Shown here: positions 45,051-52,690 of the stretch, one piece after another
Layout of the letters: each line of letters starts with the position of its first letter
How positions within the stretch are numbered: position 1 is the stretch's first letter
Origin: Fodinibius sp050117475
GTDB taxonomy: Bacteria; Bacteroidota; Rhodothermia; Balneolales; Balneolaceae
Assembly (NCBI GenBank): GCA_050117475.1
Contig: JASFMR010000009.1
Span: 1-55,843 of the forward strand
Direction: 5' to 3'
DNA length: 55,843 nt
Translations under genes and position numbers: made by a program
Notes under the pieces: model-generated
Told to the model about the DNA's origin: nothing
The model's database searches: none
What the model saw: the letters and a program-made list of their open reading frames with translations, nothing else

Positions 45051-46343
45051 CTAAATATTAAATTCTGGCCGCCCGGAATTTTTCCTTTTGAAAACAAATA
45101 GCGTCATGTCGTCATCCTGATTGCTACCATTAAGCCACGATGAGCAAGCCTCATGCAGATAATTAATAATTTCTTCCGGTGATCTCACAGCAACCCGCAG
45201 TACTAATTCCGAAACCCGTTCGTAGCCCAGCATTTCCCCATCATCATTAAATAACTCCGGAAGGCCGTCAGTCATCAATATCACCACATCATTGGGCTCA
45301 ATTTGGGTGATAATTTTAGTATAGGGAAAGAAGGTTTTACTGCCCAAAGGAAGCCCTTTTAGTTGAACCTGTTCCAGGGAATTGCTTTTGGCACGATAAA
45401 TAAGTGCCGGTGGCATCCCCGCTCCTGCAAGTTCAAGAGTTTGGCCGGAAAGTCTTCCGATGGCGAAAGCCATATATATTTTCTGGAAATCCATCAGGCT
45501 GATGGAATATGAGGCTCTTTTAAGGAACTCAACAATATCGCTTTCTGCAGCATGTTCCGAGAATAATAGTTTTATGGCCGTGACCATAACGCTGGCTTGC
45601 AATCCATGCCCGGTGGCATCGCCTATGCCAAACGTCAGTACATTGTCGTCGGTCATCTGGTAATCATAATAATCTCCACCAACTTCAAATGCCGTTTTCA
45701 TGGAGAACGAAAATTGATAACCGGGGCATAAAGGGAGTCCTTGCGGCAGCATATTTAACTGCATGAGGCGAGCATCCTCGAGCTCTTCACTCTTGCGATG
45801 ATACTCTTTTTGGAGTTCTTCGGTACGTTCGCGAAGCTTATTTTCTGCATTCAAACGACGCAACTCAGTGGCTGCACGATCAGCAAATATTTTAAACAGA
45901 GTTACATTTCTGGCTTCCTCGGGCATGGGTCGGATATCCAGAACAGCCAGGTTGCCCAAGATGGTTCCCTCCGGGTCAAGCAGGGGCGCTCCCAGGTAGC
46001 TAACAGCGTTAACGGATTCCAATATGGAATCGCCGGGAAAAAGTTCGATAACATTTTCGGGAATATGAAACAACTGCTTTTCTCTGAACACCCTTTCACA
46101 GGGGGTCCCCACGATATCGAATTCATATTCATCTAAAAAATGGTCTTCCAACCAAAACGATAAAGCCCGCACCTTTCCCTGTTCCGGTAAAATTTCGGTC
46201 ACCCAAGCCCCTTTTGTATTCAGGGCTTCTGCAAGAGCTCTAACAAGAGCCGAAAAGAAATCTTTGCCTGTATGAGAAGCCGTACCCTCCAGAATTTTCC
46301 TGAGGGCTAAATCTTCAGATTTAGATTGTATTTGAGGTTCCAT
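45051..46343 (-). CDS. GAF-domain SpoIIE/PP2C-type serine phosphatase
   Basis: A 430-residue soluble protein. A GAF domain (about 20-175) is followed by a coiled-coil linker (AENKLRERTEELQKEYHRKSE) and a SpoIIE/RsbU phosphatase domain with metal Asps in GGDYYDY and FGIGDATGHGLQASV, plus GAGMPPALIY, LMTDGLPELFND and DDMTLFVFK. Such enzymes dephosphorylate STAS-type anti-sigma antagonists and thereby release stress sigma factors. A second GAF-SpoIIE protein with the STAS and kinase partners lies 6-9 kb away (52691-54424), so this one could feed a different signal into the same switch. Family secure, target inferred. Confidence 0.9.
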   Translation of the reverse strand: MEPQIQSKSEDLALRKILEGTASHTGKDFFSALVRALAEALNTKGAWVTEILPEQGKVRALSFWLEDHFLDEYEFDIVGTPCERVFREKQLFHIPENVIELFPGDSILESVNAVSYLGAPLLDPEGTILGNLAVLDIRPMPEEARNVTLFKIFADRAATELRRLNAENKLRERTEELQKEYHRKSEELEDARLMQLNMLPQGLPLCPGYQFSFSMKTAFEVGGDYYDYQMTDDNVLTFGIGDATGHGLQASVMVTAIKLLFSEHAAESDIVEFLKRASYSISLMDFQKIYMAFAIGRLSGQTLELAGAGMPPALIYRAKSNSLEQVQLKGLPLGSKTFFPYTKIITQIEPNDVVILMTDGLPELFNDDGEMLGYERVSELVLRVAVRSPEEIINYLHEACSSWLNGSNQDDDMTLFVFKRKNSGRPEFNI

Positions 46344-46628
46344 GATTGTGATGCTTACGAGAGGATCATTTCAAAACATTCAAAAACAAAACTCACCGGA
46401 AAATACATAATTTTTAGATGCGTAAGTAACTGTTTTTTATTTGTTTAAATAACAAAAAAATTGCCTGATGAATACAATTATTTTAACAGCTCATCTGCAA
46501 CGAATCACACCACCTTCCTTCTGCTTGGTACATCATTAAAGACGTTGGCAACATACAAGGGATGACATGGAAGAACGCATCAGTGAGCAAATGGAGTAGC
46601 CTTGGGATGGATAATTTATATGAATAAG

Positions 46629-46701
46629 TGCCCCCACCAGGAGTCGAACCCGGATTTAAGACTTAGGAGGTCCTCGTTCTATCCACTTGAACTATGGGGG
46701 C
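46629..46701 (-). tRNA. tRNA-Arg (anticodon CCT)
   Basis: The minus-strand 73-base sequence forms a cloverleaf: acceptor GCCCCCA/TGGGGGC, D arm GTTC/GAAC, anticodon stem AGGAC/GTCTT with loop CTCCTAA (anticodon CCT, reading AGG), and T arm with loop TTCGACT. CCA is not encoded. A TTG-N19-TAAATTTA promoter ends 6 bases upstream. Confidence 0.96.
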
Positions 46702-46707
46702 AAGAAA

Positions 46708-46738
46708 TAAATTTAACCGTTAGGATAATCAGATCAAG
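46708..46738 (-). promoter_or_regulatory. promoter of tRNA-Arg (CTTG-N19-TAAATTTA)
   Basis: On the minus strand CTTG (complement of 46735-46738) and TAAATTTA (complement of 46708-46715) are 19 bases apart, matching the Bacteroidota TTTG-N19/21-TAnnTTTG form with one mismatch in each element. It lies immediately before the tRNA. Confidence 0.55.
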
Positions 46739-46871
46739 GATACATATTCAAGCGGAATTATGGAAATGTTGTTTTAGTAGGGTTTAGGATACATCCCGCA
46801 TCCTGAAAAGCTGTAACAAAATCCCCCGATATCAGTACAATAATTTTCGGCTATTTTAATAATTTTAAGTT

Positions 46872-49286
46872 ATGCTAATATATCGCAAAACTATTCTTCT
46901 CCTGTTCCTGCTGATTGCAGGGTGCTCTTACGCACAGGCTCAAACCCCAAAGCACATTCACGGCATCATTACTGATGCCAAGACTGGCAAAACGCTCCCG
47001 GCTACTAACATCCTGGTGGAGGGCACTTACCGTGGCACTATCACGAATGAAAACGGGGCCTATTCACTGTCTATCCCCGACTCCCTGCTCCCGGCTACCC
47101 TTGTCGTCCGTTATATAGGCTATCATTCCCAAAGCAAAGAGATAACGGCGTCTTCGGCCGCCCGGCAGGACTTCTCCCTGAAGCCTTCAGTCACGGAAAT
47201 GGAGACTATTGTGATTACCGATGAGGATCCGGCGGTACGCATCATGCGCGAGGTTATCAAGCGAAAACAGCAATGGCGCAAAAAGCTGAACTCCTACAAG
47301 GCCGAGGCCTATACGCGCCAGACACTGGCCAATGACACCAGCATCGTATCAATATCGGAATCGGCGTCTGAGGTGTTCTGGAAAAAGGATGAGGGGCACC
47401 GTGAGGTCCTAAAATCCAAGCGACAGACGGCTAACATGGAAGCCGGCGACAACTTTGCAGGAGTCAGCTACCTGCCCAACCTCTATGATGATAACATAAC
47501 TATTGCGGGATTCGACCTGGTGGGCGTCACCAATCCCAAAGCACTGGATTACTACGACTTCAAACTAATCGACCAGACTTCGCTTAATGATCAGGGCGTA
47601 TATAAGATACAGGTGATCCCGGACCGAAAGCTGCAACCCCTTTTCAAGGGAACGATCTATGTACTGGCTGGAGAATATGCCCTGCTCCAGGTAGATCTAA
47701 GACCGAATGATGTAGTCGACTTTCCTCCTCCGGTAAAATCATTTACCACCTCTTACAAGCAGCAGTTTAATAATTTTGGAAAGAACTTCTGGCTGCCCGT
47801 TGACATGCGCATCGGCGGAGATGTCAAAATTTCAATGGTCGGACTGGACTTTCCGCTTATAAAATTTAAGCAATTATCGCGCATCACCGATTATAAAGTC
47901 AATGTGCCCATGCCCGATTCTCTTTACAAGCAGAAGGAGGTATTCAGCGTGGACAGTACTACTATCAAATCTGATTCCCTGATCAGCCGGCGTATCAATA
48001 CCGTGCCACTTTCAACGGAGGAAGAAAAAGCCTATGCCACACTGGACAGCACCGCAACGCTCGAAAAGGCTTTCAAACCCAGCGGGTTCCTGGCGCGTTT
48101 TATCGATGACGATGAAGAGGATAATAAATCTTCAGGGTCGGACCGATTTAACTTTCTCGAAAACGTCCCGGGACACTTTGCCCCCGATGCCCGCTTCAAC
48201 CGGGTAGACGAGCTCTTTGCAGGGCTCACCTACAACGTAAATGTTACCGACCGGCTGGAACTTCGGGGCAAAGGCGGTTACAGCACGGGTTATAAAGAAT
48301 GGAATTATGGCGGAGGACTGTCTCTAAAATGGCTGGATAAAGGTGCTTTTAACTCTATCCTGGGAATAGATTACCAAGCCCAGACAGCCACCCGGTATAC
48401 CTCTCCCATCTACAAGCCGTATTACGTCATCATCCCCAACCTGCTTGGCGACAGAGGATATTTTGATTACTACCGTTCGGAGGGATTCCGCGCTTTCTCG
48501 AAATGGCGGTATCGCCCCGCTAATTTATTTCTGACGATCGGATTTAACAGCGAAGATCAGACCTCTCTGCCCACAACAACCGCTTATGACCTGCTCGGTG
48601 AATCGGATAATTATAGACCGAATCCCCCTATTGAAGAGGGGCGCCTGCAGTCTATAGATATCACTGCCGGATATAATCTAAATGATAGTTACAACTTCGG
48701 GGTGACGGGACGGAAGTCTGTACGTTTCGAGATCGAGCATTCTTCCGGCGCTCTGGGCAGCAACTTCGATTTCACCCGGTACAATGCCGATGTGTCCTGG
48801 TCATTCCCAACATTTTATCAACGCCGTTTTTTGCCCAACACCCTCGATTTCAACGTGAGGGGCGGTACATACAGCGGTGACTTGCCCTTCCAAAAGTGGG
48901 ATATCGTTGACGCAGCCCTGGGCGGAACCGCTCCTTTTGGTGTCTTGAAAGCCGCTCGGGGACGTCCCTATGAGGGAGAACAATACCTGGCCCTTACTGT
49001 TGAACACAATTTTCGCACGATTCCTTTTGAGATTTTAGGACTCCGCTCTCTTGTTGAACGCAATATCGGCTTCATCGTATTTGGCGGAGCTGCAAAAACG
49101 TGGGAACCTGACTGGAACAACCGCCGTACCGGGTTCAACGGGTATCGCCCAAAAGTCACTAATGGAATTCACTGGGAGGCGGGTGTTTCCCTGAATGGGA
49201 TTCTCGGACTTTTCCGGCTCGATTTTGCGGCACGTCTCGACGAACCGGCTTTCCTGGTCAATGTGGGAGTAGCAAGACTGTTTTGA
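46872..49286 (+). CDS. DUF5686 outer-membrane protein with carboxypeptidase-like regulatory domain
   Basis: An 804-residue protein. A signal peptide (LIAGCSYAQAQ; the LIAGC would also pass as a lipobox) is followed by a CarboxypepD_reg-like domain (about 28-110: HGIITDAKTGKTLPATNILVEG, TNENGAYSLSIPD). The DUF5686 part follows (IMREVIKRKQQWRKKLNSYKAEAYTRQ, KALDYYDFKL), and the C-terminal half is a beta-barrel with terminal VNVGVARLF. This architecture is characteristic of Bacteroidota outer-membrane proteins and distinct from SusC by the absence of a TonB plug. Its function is not known. Single gene. Family confident. Confidence 0.9.
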   Translation: MLIYRKTILLLFLLIAGCSYAQAQTPKHIHGIITDAKTGKTLPATNILVEGTYRGTITNENGAYSLSIPDSLLPATLVVRYIGYHSQSKEITASSAARQDFSLKPSVTEMETIVITDEDPAVRIMREVIKRKQQWRKKLNSYKAEAYTRQTLANDTSIVSISESASEVFWKKDEGHREVLKSKRQTANMEAGDNFAGVSYLPNLYDDNITIAGFDLVGVTNPKALDYYDFKLIDQTSLNDQGVYKIQVIPDRKLQPLFKGTIYVLAGEYALLQVDLRPNDVVDFPPPVKSFTTSYKQQFNNFGKNFWLPVDMRIGGDVKISMVGLDFPLIKFKQLSRITDYKVNVPMPDSLYKQKEVFSVDSTTIKSDSLISRRINTVPLSTEEEKAYATLDSTATLEKAFKPSGFLARFIDDDEEDNKSSGSDRFNFLENVPGHFAPDARFNRVDELFAGLTYNVNVTDRLELRGKGGYSTGYKEWNYGGGLSLKWLDKGAFNSILGIDYQAQTATRYTSPIYKPYYVIIPNLLGDRGYFDYYRSEGFRAFSKWRYRPANLFLTIGFNSEDQTSLPTTTAYDLLGESDNYRPNPPIEEGRLQSIDITAGYNLNDSYNFGVTGRKSVRFEIEHSSGALGSNFDFTRYNADVSWSFPTFYQRRFLPNTLDFNVRGGTYSGDLPFQKWDIVDAALGGTAPFGVLKAARGRPYEGEQYLALTVEHNFRTIPFEILGLRSLVERNIGFIVFGGAAKTWEPDWNNRRTGFNGYRPKVTNGIHWEAGVSLNGILGLFRLDFAARLDEPAFLVNVGVARLF

Positions 49287-49355
49287 GTGGACTTAATCGG
49301 CTAACGTCAAAGAGAGCCGGTTGCATTGAAATCGCAATAAAAACTGGAAATGCCA

Positions 49356-49631
49356 CTATACCTGTCTTCGCCCCCGGCTGATAATACCAATCGCCACAGC
49401 AAAAAGGGCCGAACCCAGGATCGACCAGATAATCGGGAATGTCTGCCCATTAATTTCGATAGGGAGAATGTATGTAAGACCCATTTTGGCAGCCAACCAC
49501 TTCCCTATCAAGGCTCCGATAAAACCCACAACCGTTGATACTAAGCATCCCCCCAGGGAATAGCCTGCAATGCTTTGCCCAATTGCTCCACAAATAGCAG
49601 CTATCAACAGTAACAGCAAAAAACTCATCAT
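49356..49631 (-). CDS. GlsB/YeaQ/YmgE-family small membrane protein
   Basis: A 91-residue inner-membrane protein with three helices. Its glycine-rich pattern (IAAICGAIGQSIAG, GGCLVSTVVGFIGALIGKWLA and ILGSALFAVAIGIISRGRR) matches the transglycosylase-associated / GlsB-like stress family, which has no proven enzyme activity and is often induced by envelope stress. Two consecutive ATG codons (49631 and 49628) leave the exact start open by one residue. It converges with the DUF5686 gene. Family good. Confidence 0.88.
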   Translation of the reverse strand: MMSFLLLLLIAAICGAIGQSIAGYSLGGCLVSTVVGFIGALIGKWLAAKMGLTYILPIEINGQTFPIIWSILGSALFAVAIGIISRGRRQV

Positions 49632-50011
49632 GATGGTCGAAAATTTTCAAAGGTGACAGATTCAAATACTATTCATGATATCCATTATAATATCCGACAC
49701 TCAGGAGTCGGCACCAAATGTATTATAACAGGAACCTTCCGAAAAAATCATATTGATTTTTGTGCTTTCTCATACTCCAATTTTGAAAATTTGTTACAAA
49801 GGGTTCCTTAAATAAACCTGAGAGATGTCTGAGATCACTAAATAATGGCAAAATCCTTTAACGAAACTAACCTATAAAAACTCTTTATCAAACCTATTGA
49901 ACTAAAAATATACTTTTTGATGAATACATTTTTTCACCGTAGATTTTTTTAGTAAAATTGTAATTACGGGGTAATTAAAAAATTCATACTAATTCATTAA
50001 ATATTTTACCA
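49632..50011. other. AT-rich divergent intergenic region
   Basis: About 380 AT-rich bases between the GlsB-like and SPOR-protein genes, which diverge. The only structure noted is a weak hairpin (CCGAC/GTCGG, 49694-49711). No short coding frame with a ribosome site and no tRNA-like or repeat sequence was seen. Confidence 0.4.
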
Positions 50012-50542
50012 ATGAAAAGAATAGTAATTTTCCTTGTTCTATCGGCTTTTTCGATTAGTTTGATGAATGCCTGCGGTCCCAGCGAAAAAGAAAAACAACG
50101 ACGCGAACAGGCTCGTCAAGACTCTCTCGAACGGGTACGTCAACAACGAATGTTGGAACAACAACGACAAGACAGTATCGCACAGGCACAAGCACGTCAA
50201 GATAGTATCCAGGCTGCAAAGGAACGAGAAAGAGAACGAAACCGTATAGAATTCGATCCCGATGGGGCTTTTGCTGTACAGGTGGAATCCTGGCGGTCAC
50301 GCGACAAGGCCCAGGGCCAGGTCCAGAAGTGGAAAGACCGTGGGTACGAAAATGCATATGTCGTTAAGTTTGGAAATGAAGATACCGGTGACGTATGGTT
50401 TCGAGTGCGACTCGGACGAGTAGCCACACAAGAAATGGCTCAGAAACTTCGGGATAAATTAGAGCGCGAATACCAGGCTCAATCATGGACCTCCAATGCA
50501 AGTTCCGATATGGCAGAAGACATGTCGAAGGACGAAAATTAA
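50012..50542 (+). CDS. SPOR-domain lipoprotein
   Basis: A 176-residue outer-membrane lipoprotein (lipobox LMNAC, C21). Residues about 25-75 are a charged helical stretch with repeated RQDS units (ARQDSLERV, QRQDSIAQAQ, ARQDSIQAA), probably a coiled coil that spans the periplasm. Residues about 82-160 form a SPOR domain (FAVQVESWRSRDKAQGQVQKW, WFRVRLGRVATQEMAQKLRDKL), which binds denuded glycan strands at the septum. This indicates a function at division or in cell-wall remodelling. A strong terminator follows. Domain call secure. Confidence 0.92.
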   Translation: MKRIVIFLVLSAFSISLMNACGPSEKEKQRREQARQDSLERVRQQRMLEQQRQDSIAQAQARQDSIQAAKERERERNRIEFDPDGAFAVQVESWRSRDKAQGQVQKWKDRGYENAYVVKFGNEDTGDVWFRVRLGRVATQEMAQKLRDKLEREYQAQSWTSNASSDMAEDMSKDEN

Positions 50543-50563
50543 AAACGTCAAACCCCATTAGGA

Positions 50564-50593
50564 AGCACCGTGCTTTTGCGCGGTGCTTTTTTT
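50564..50593 (+). terminator. rho-independent terminator of the SPOR lipoprotein gene
   Basis: A 10-bp stem AGCACCGTGC/GCGCGGTGCT (one T-G pair; 50564-50573 with 50578-50587), loop TTTT, followed by six further T. It lies 21 bases after the stop codon. Confidence 0.93.
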
Positions 50594-50641
50594 GATTTAA
50601 TAAACCTTCCTTGCGGTGCTCCATAAAAAAGTGAATCTATC

Positions 50642-51577
50642 ATGAACGACAACCGATCAAGAATACCTGCCGAGCCCAATGACTTGGATGAATACCTGTC
50701 TGAGAGAGAATCAGCTTTTAATCTGAAACCAGGCACCAAAGCCCGGATTATCTGGAATTCCGGCTCAGAACGGGAAAAAACGGATTATGCTCTTGTGTAC
50801 CTGCACGGCTTCCGGGCTTCTCACCCCGAAGGAGACCCGGTTCATCGTAGAATAGCCGAAACATTTAATTTCAACCTGTTCTTAAGCCGGCTGGACGAAC
50901 ATGGCCTGCAGTCCCAATACCCGCTCTTGAATCTCACCGAGGAAAAGCTGCTGAACTCTGCCCGATTTGCTCTAGAAATCGGAAAGCGTATTGGCAAACG
51001 AGTCATTTTGATGGGGACTTCAACCGGTGGCTCACTGGCTCTTTACCTGGCGGCACAAGCCGAGTTTGAAAAACAAATCAGCTCACTCATTCTATATTCA
51101 CCACTCATTCGTTTTCACGGGATTAAAGAACAGGTGCTGATGAATGCTTTCGGCCGGCGGTGCCTGGGAATTTTTCCCGGAAAAAAACATTTGGTGAAAA
51201 CAGCACAAACAACCTATGCCGAAGATCGTATCTGGAACAAAGCCTATGCACTGCAAGGGGCTATTGCACTTGGTTCTTTTGTTGAGCACTATATGCACAA
51301 CGAATTATTTTCGAAGGTGCACTGTCCCGTATTTGTGGGTTATTATTATAAAAATCGCATTGAAAAGGATATAGTTGTTTCGGTATCAGCAATACAAAAA
51401 ATGACTACACAGCTGGGTTCTCGCACACAATTTGTGATTTCCAGGAACTTTCCCGGGGCAGGAAATCATGTAATCTGCAGCTCACTGGTTTCAAAATCCG
51501 TAGAAGAAGTAACAAAAGAGACTACATCATTTCTAAAAAGCCTTGGCTCGCAGGAAGCTAGAGAAAAAACAAGTTAG
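50642..51577 (+). CDS. alpha/beta hydrolase
   Basis: A 311-residue soluble hydrolase. VYLHGFRASHPEGDP forms the oxyanion segment, GTSTGGSLALYLAAQ the nucleophile elbow (Ser in GTSTGG), and the C-terminal GAGNHVICSSL supplies the His; an Asp acid candidate follows strand PVFVGYYYKNRIEKD. There is no signal peptide. Relatives are general esterases or lipases of unassigned substrate. The gene starts 48 bases after the terminator of the SPOR gene, so it has its own promoter or depends on read-through. Fold secure; function unknown. Confidence 0.85.
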   Translation: MNDNRSRIPAEPNDLDEYLSERESAFNLKPGTKARIIWNSGSEREKTDYALVYLHGFRASHPEGDPVHRRIAETFNFNLFLSRLDEHGLQSQYPLLNLTEEKLLNSARFALEIGKRIGKRVILMGTSTGGSLALYLAAQAEFEKQISSLILYSPLIRFHGIKEQVLMNAFGRRCLGIFPGKKHLVKTAQTTYAEDRIWNKAYALQGAIALGSFVEHYMHNELFSKVHCPVFVGYYYKNRIEKDIVVSVSAIQKMTTQLGSRTQFVISRNFPGAGNHVICSSLVSKSVEEVTKETTSFLKSLGSQEAREKTS

Positions 51578-51621
51578 CGTTAACAACAATTAACATTTCC
51601 CGGGGTGAATTTTCAAAAATA

Positions 51622-51654
51622 TTTGTGCAAAAGTTATGAATTAATGTATATTTA
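51622..51654 (+). promoter_or_regulatory. promoter of candidate sRNA (TTTG-N21-TATATTTA)
   Basis: TTTG at 51622-51625 is followed after exactly 21 bases by TATATTTA at 51647-51654, a 7 of 8 match to the Bacteroidota second element. The geometry is the same as for the ffs promoter in this window. It is not placed next to any coding start, which leads to the sRNA proposal. Confidence 0.6.
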
Positions 51655-51660
51655 GGTGCG

Positions 51661-51727
51661 CTCAAGTAGCGTCTCTCTTGATGAATAGTCAGGGCCTCAC
51701 ACCTGATACGTGTGAGGCCTTATTTTA
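51661..51727 (+). ncRNA. candidate small RNA or leader with own terminator
   Basis: About 67 bases between a good promoter and a strong terminator. Structure: a short TCAAG/CTTGA hairpin (51662-51666 with 51677-51681), then a perfect 10-bp terminator stem GGCCTCACAC/GTGTGAGGCC (51693-51702 with 51710-51719), loop CTGATAC, followed by TTATTTTATTT. No ORF with a ribosome site lies within. It might instead be an attenuator of the downstream operon or the terminator of the hydrolase gene upstream. The start is estimated as 7 bases after the promoter element. Confidence 0.45.
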
Positions 51728-51730
51728 TTT
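51692..51730 (+). terminator. rho-independent terminator of candidate sRNA
   Basis: Perfect 10-bp stem GGCCTCACAC/GTGTGAGGCC, 7-base loop, followed by a T-rich run interrupted by A. It is strong regardless of what is transcribed. Confidence 0.88.
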
Positions 51731-51894
51731 GAATCCTTTCTTAGACTATTTCGTAAGCCACCTGTTGCCCCCATACGGCTTTTTATAAACAAAATTTAGG
51801 CCTTTAATCATTTTTGCGTACCATGTTCATAAAATTTTTTATGTTTACAAGTTCAATCCATTTGGGAAAAGTTTTCTAATATCAATTCGCAGCA

Positions 51895-52254
51895 ATGAAA
51901 AATTTCAAAATCAATCACAGGGAAGTTAGCTCTTACGACGTTCTGGAGCTAAGCGGTGAACTTGACGCCCATACAGCCTCTCAGTTGGAAGACTCGCTTA
52001 AAAGTCTTATTGACCGGGATAAGCACCAGATTATCGTCAATTGTAGAAATCTCGATTACATCGCCAGTGCCGGGCTGGGGGTTTTTATGGCCTATATTGA
52101 AGATGTACGGTCACTGGGGGGAGACATCAAGCTTACCAATATGAATCCCAAGGTTTATAATGTATTTGACCTTCTTGGGTTCCCCACACTCTACGATATT
52201 TTATCCGAAGAATCAGAGGCTATCGAAAAATTTGAAAACGACGAAACCGAATAA
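51895..52254 (+). CDS. STAS-domain anti-sigma-factor antagonist (RsbV/SpoIIAA-like)
   Basis: A 119-residue single STAS domain. The phosphorylatable serine is S58 in LDYIASAGLG, the standard site, and GGDIKLTNMNPKVYNVFDLLG completes the fold. In partner switching the unphosphorylated form binds the anti-sigma kinase and frees the sigma factor. It is the first gene of a three-gene operon, with the kinase 8 bases downstream and the phosphatase after it. A sigma factor gene is not in the window. Family and operon role are secure; the output is unknown. Confidence 0.93.
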   Translation: MKNFKINHREVSSYDVLELSGELDAHTASQLEDSLKSLIDRDKHQIIVNCRNLDYIASAGLGVFMAYIEDVRSLGGDIKLTNMNPKVYNVFDLLGFPTLYDILSEESEAIEKFENDETE

Positions 52255-52262
52255 CTACTGCC

Positions 52263-52685
52263 TTGTCGAAATCAATTACTACATATAGCATTTCAGTTCA
52301 GGCTTCAACGAAGCACCTTGCTGAAGTACGTGATTTCGTAGCTAAGCACGCTTCCGATTTTGGTTTCAAAAAGCAGGATGTTGCTGACATTCGCCTGGCT
52401 GTCGATGAGGCGTACACTAATATTATCAAGCATGCTTATAAAAACGATGAACATAAATCTGTAGATATTGAGCTCGGATACGACAGCAATAAGTTTTGGA
52501 TCTCCCTGCTGGATACCGGGGATGCCTTCGACCCTTCAAACTATTCTGAGCCCGACGTACGAAAAAAGATTAAAGAAAAAAAGCGCGGCGGTGTGGGCGT
52601 ATATCTCATTAAAAAACTTATGGACGAAGTTAAATACTACACCGACGGACCGGTTAATGAAATTCGCATGATTAAAAAAAAGTAA
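52263..52685 (+). CDS. anti-sigma-factor serine kinase (RsbW/SpoIIAB-like), TTG start
   Basis: A 140-residue HATPase_c_2 protein. The N box AVDEAYTNIIKHAYK (E49, N53) and G box GGVGVYLIKKLMDEV are present; the D box reads LLDTGDAF. These kinases phosphorylate the STAS partner and sequester sigma. The only start near the conserved region is TTG at 52263, eight bases after the upstream stop, so translation is probably coupled. It has no separate promoter. Family certain; whether its target is a sigma factor or another output protein is not shown. Confidence 0.92.
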   Translation: MSKSITTYSISVQASTKHLAEVRDFVAKHASDFGFKKQDVADIRLAVDEAYTNIIKHAYKNDEHKSVDIELGYDSNKFWISLLDTGDAFDPSNYSEPDVRKKIKEKKRGGVGVYLIKKLMDEVKYYTDGPVNEIRMIKKK

Positions 52686-52690
52686 CCGTT

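Larger units (their letters stand above)
51578..51894. other. intergenic region before the partner-switch operon
   Basis: It holds the candidate small RNA (listed separately), with the terminator at 51692-51720, and then about 165 bases to the STAS gene. TATGTTTA at 51840-51847, with TTG 23 bases upstream, is a possible but imperfect promoter for the operon. Confidence 0.4.

Noticed and set aside
49694..49711. Hairpin CCGAC/GTCGG in the divergent gap
   Set aside because: Five-base stem with long loop, no T tract and no defined neighbour; too weak to call as terminator or operator.
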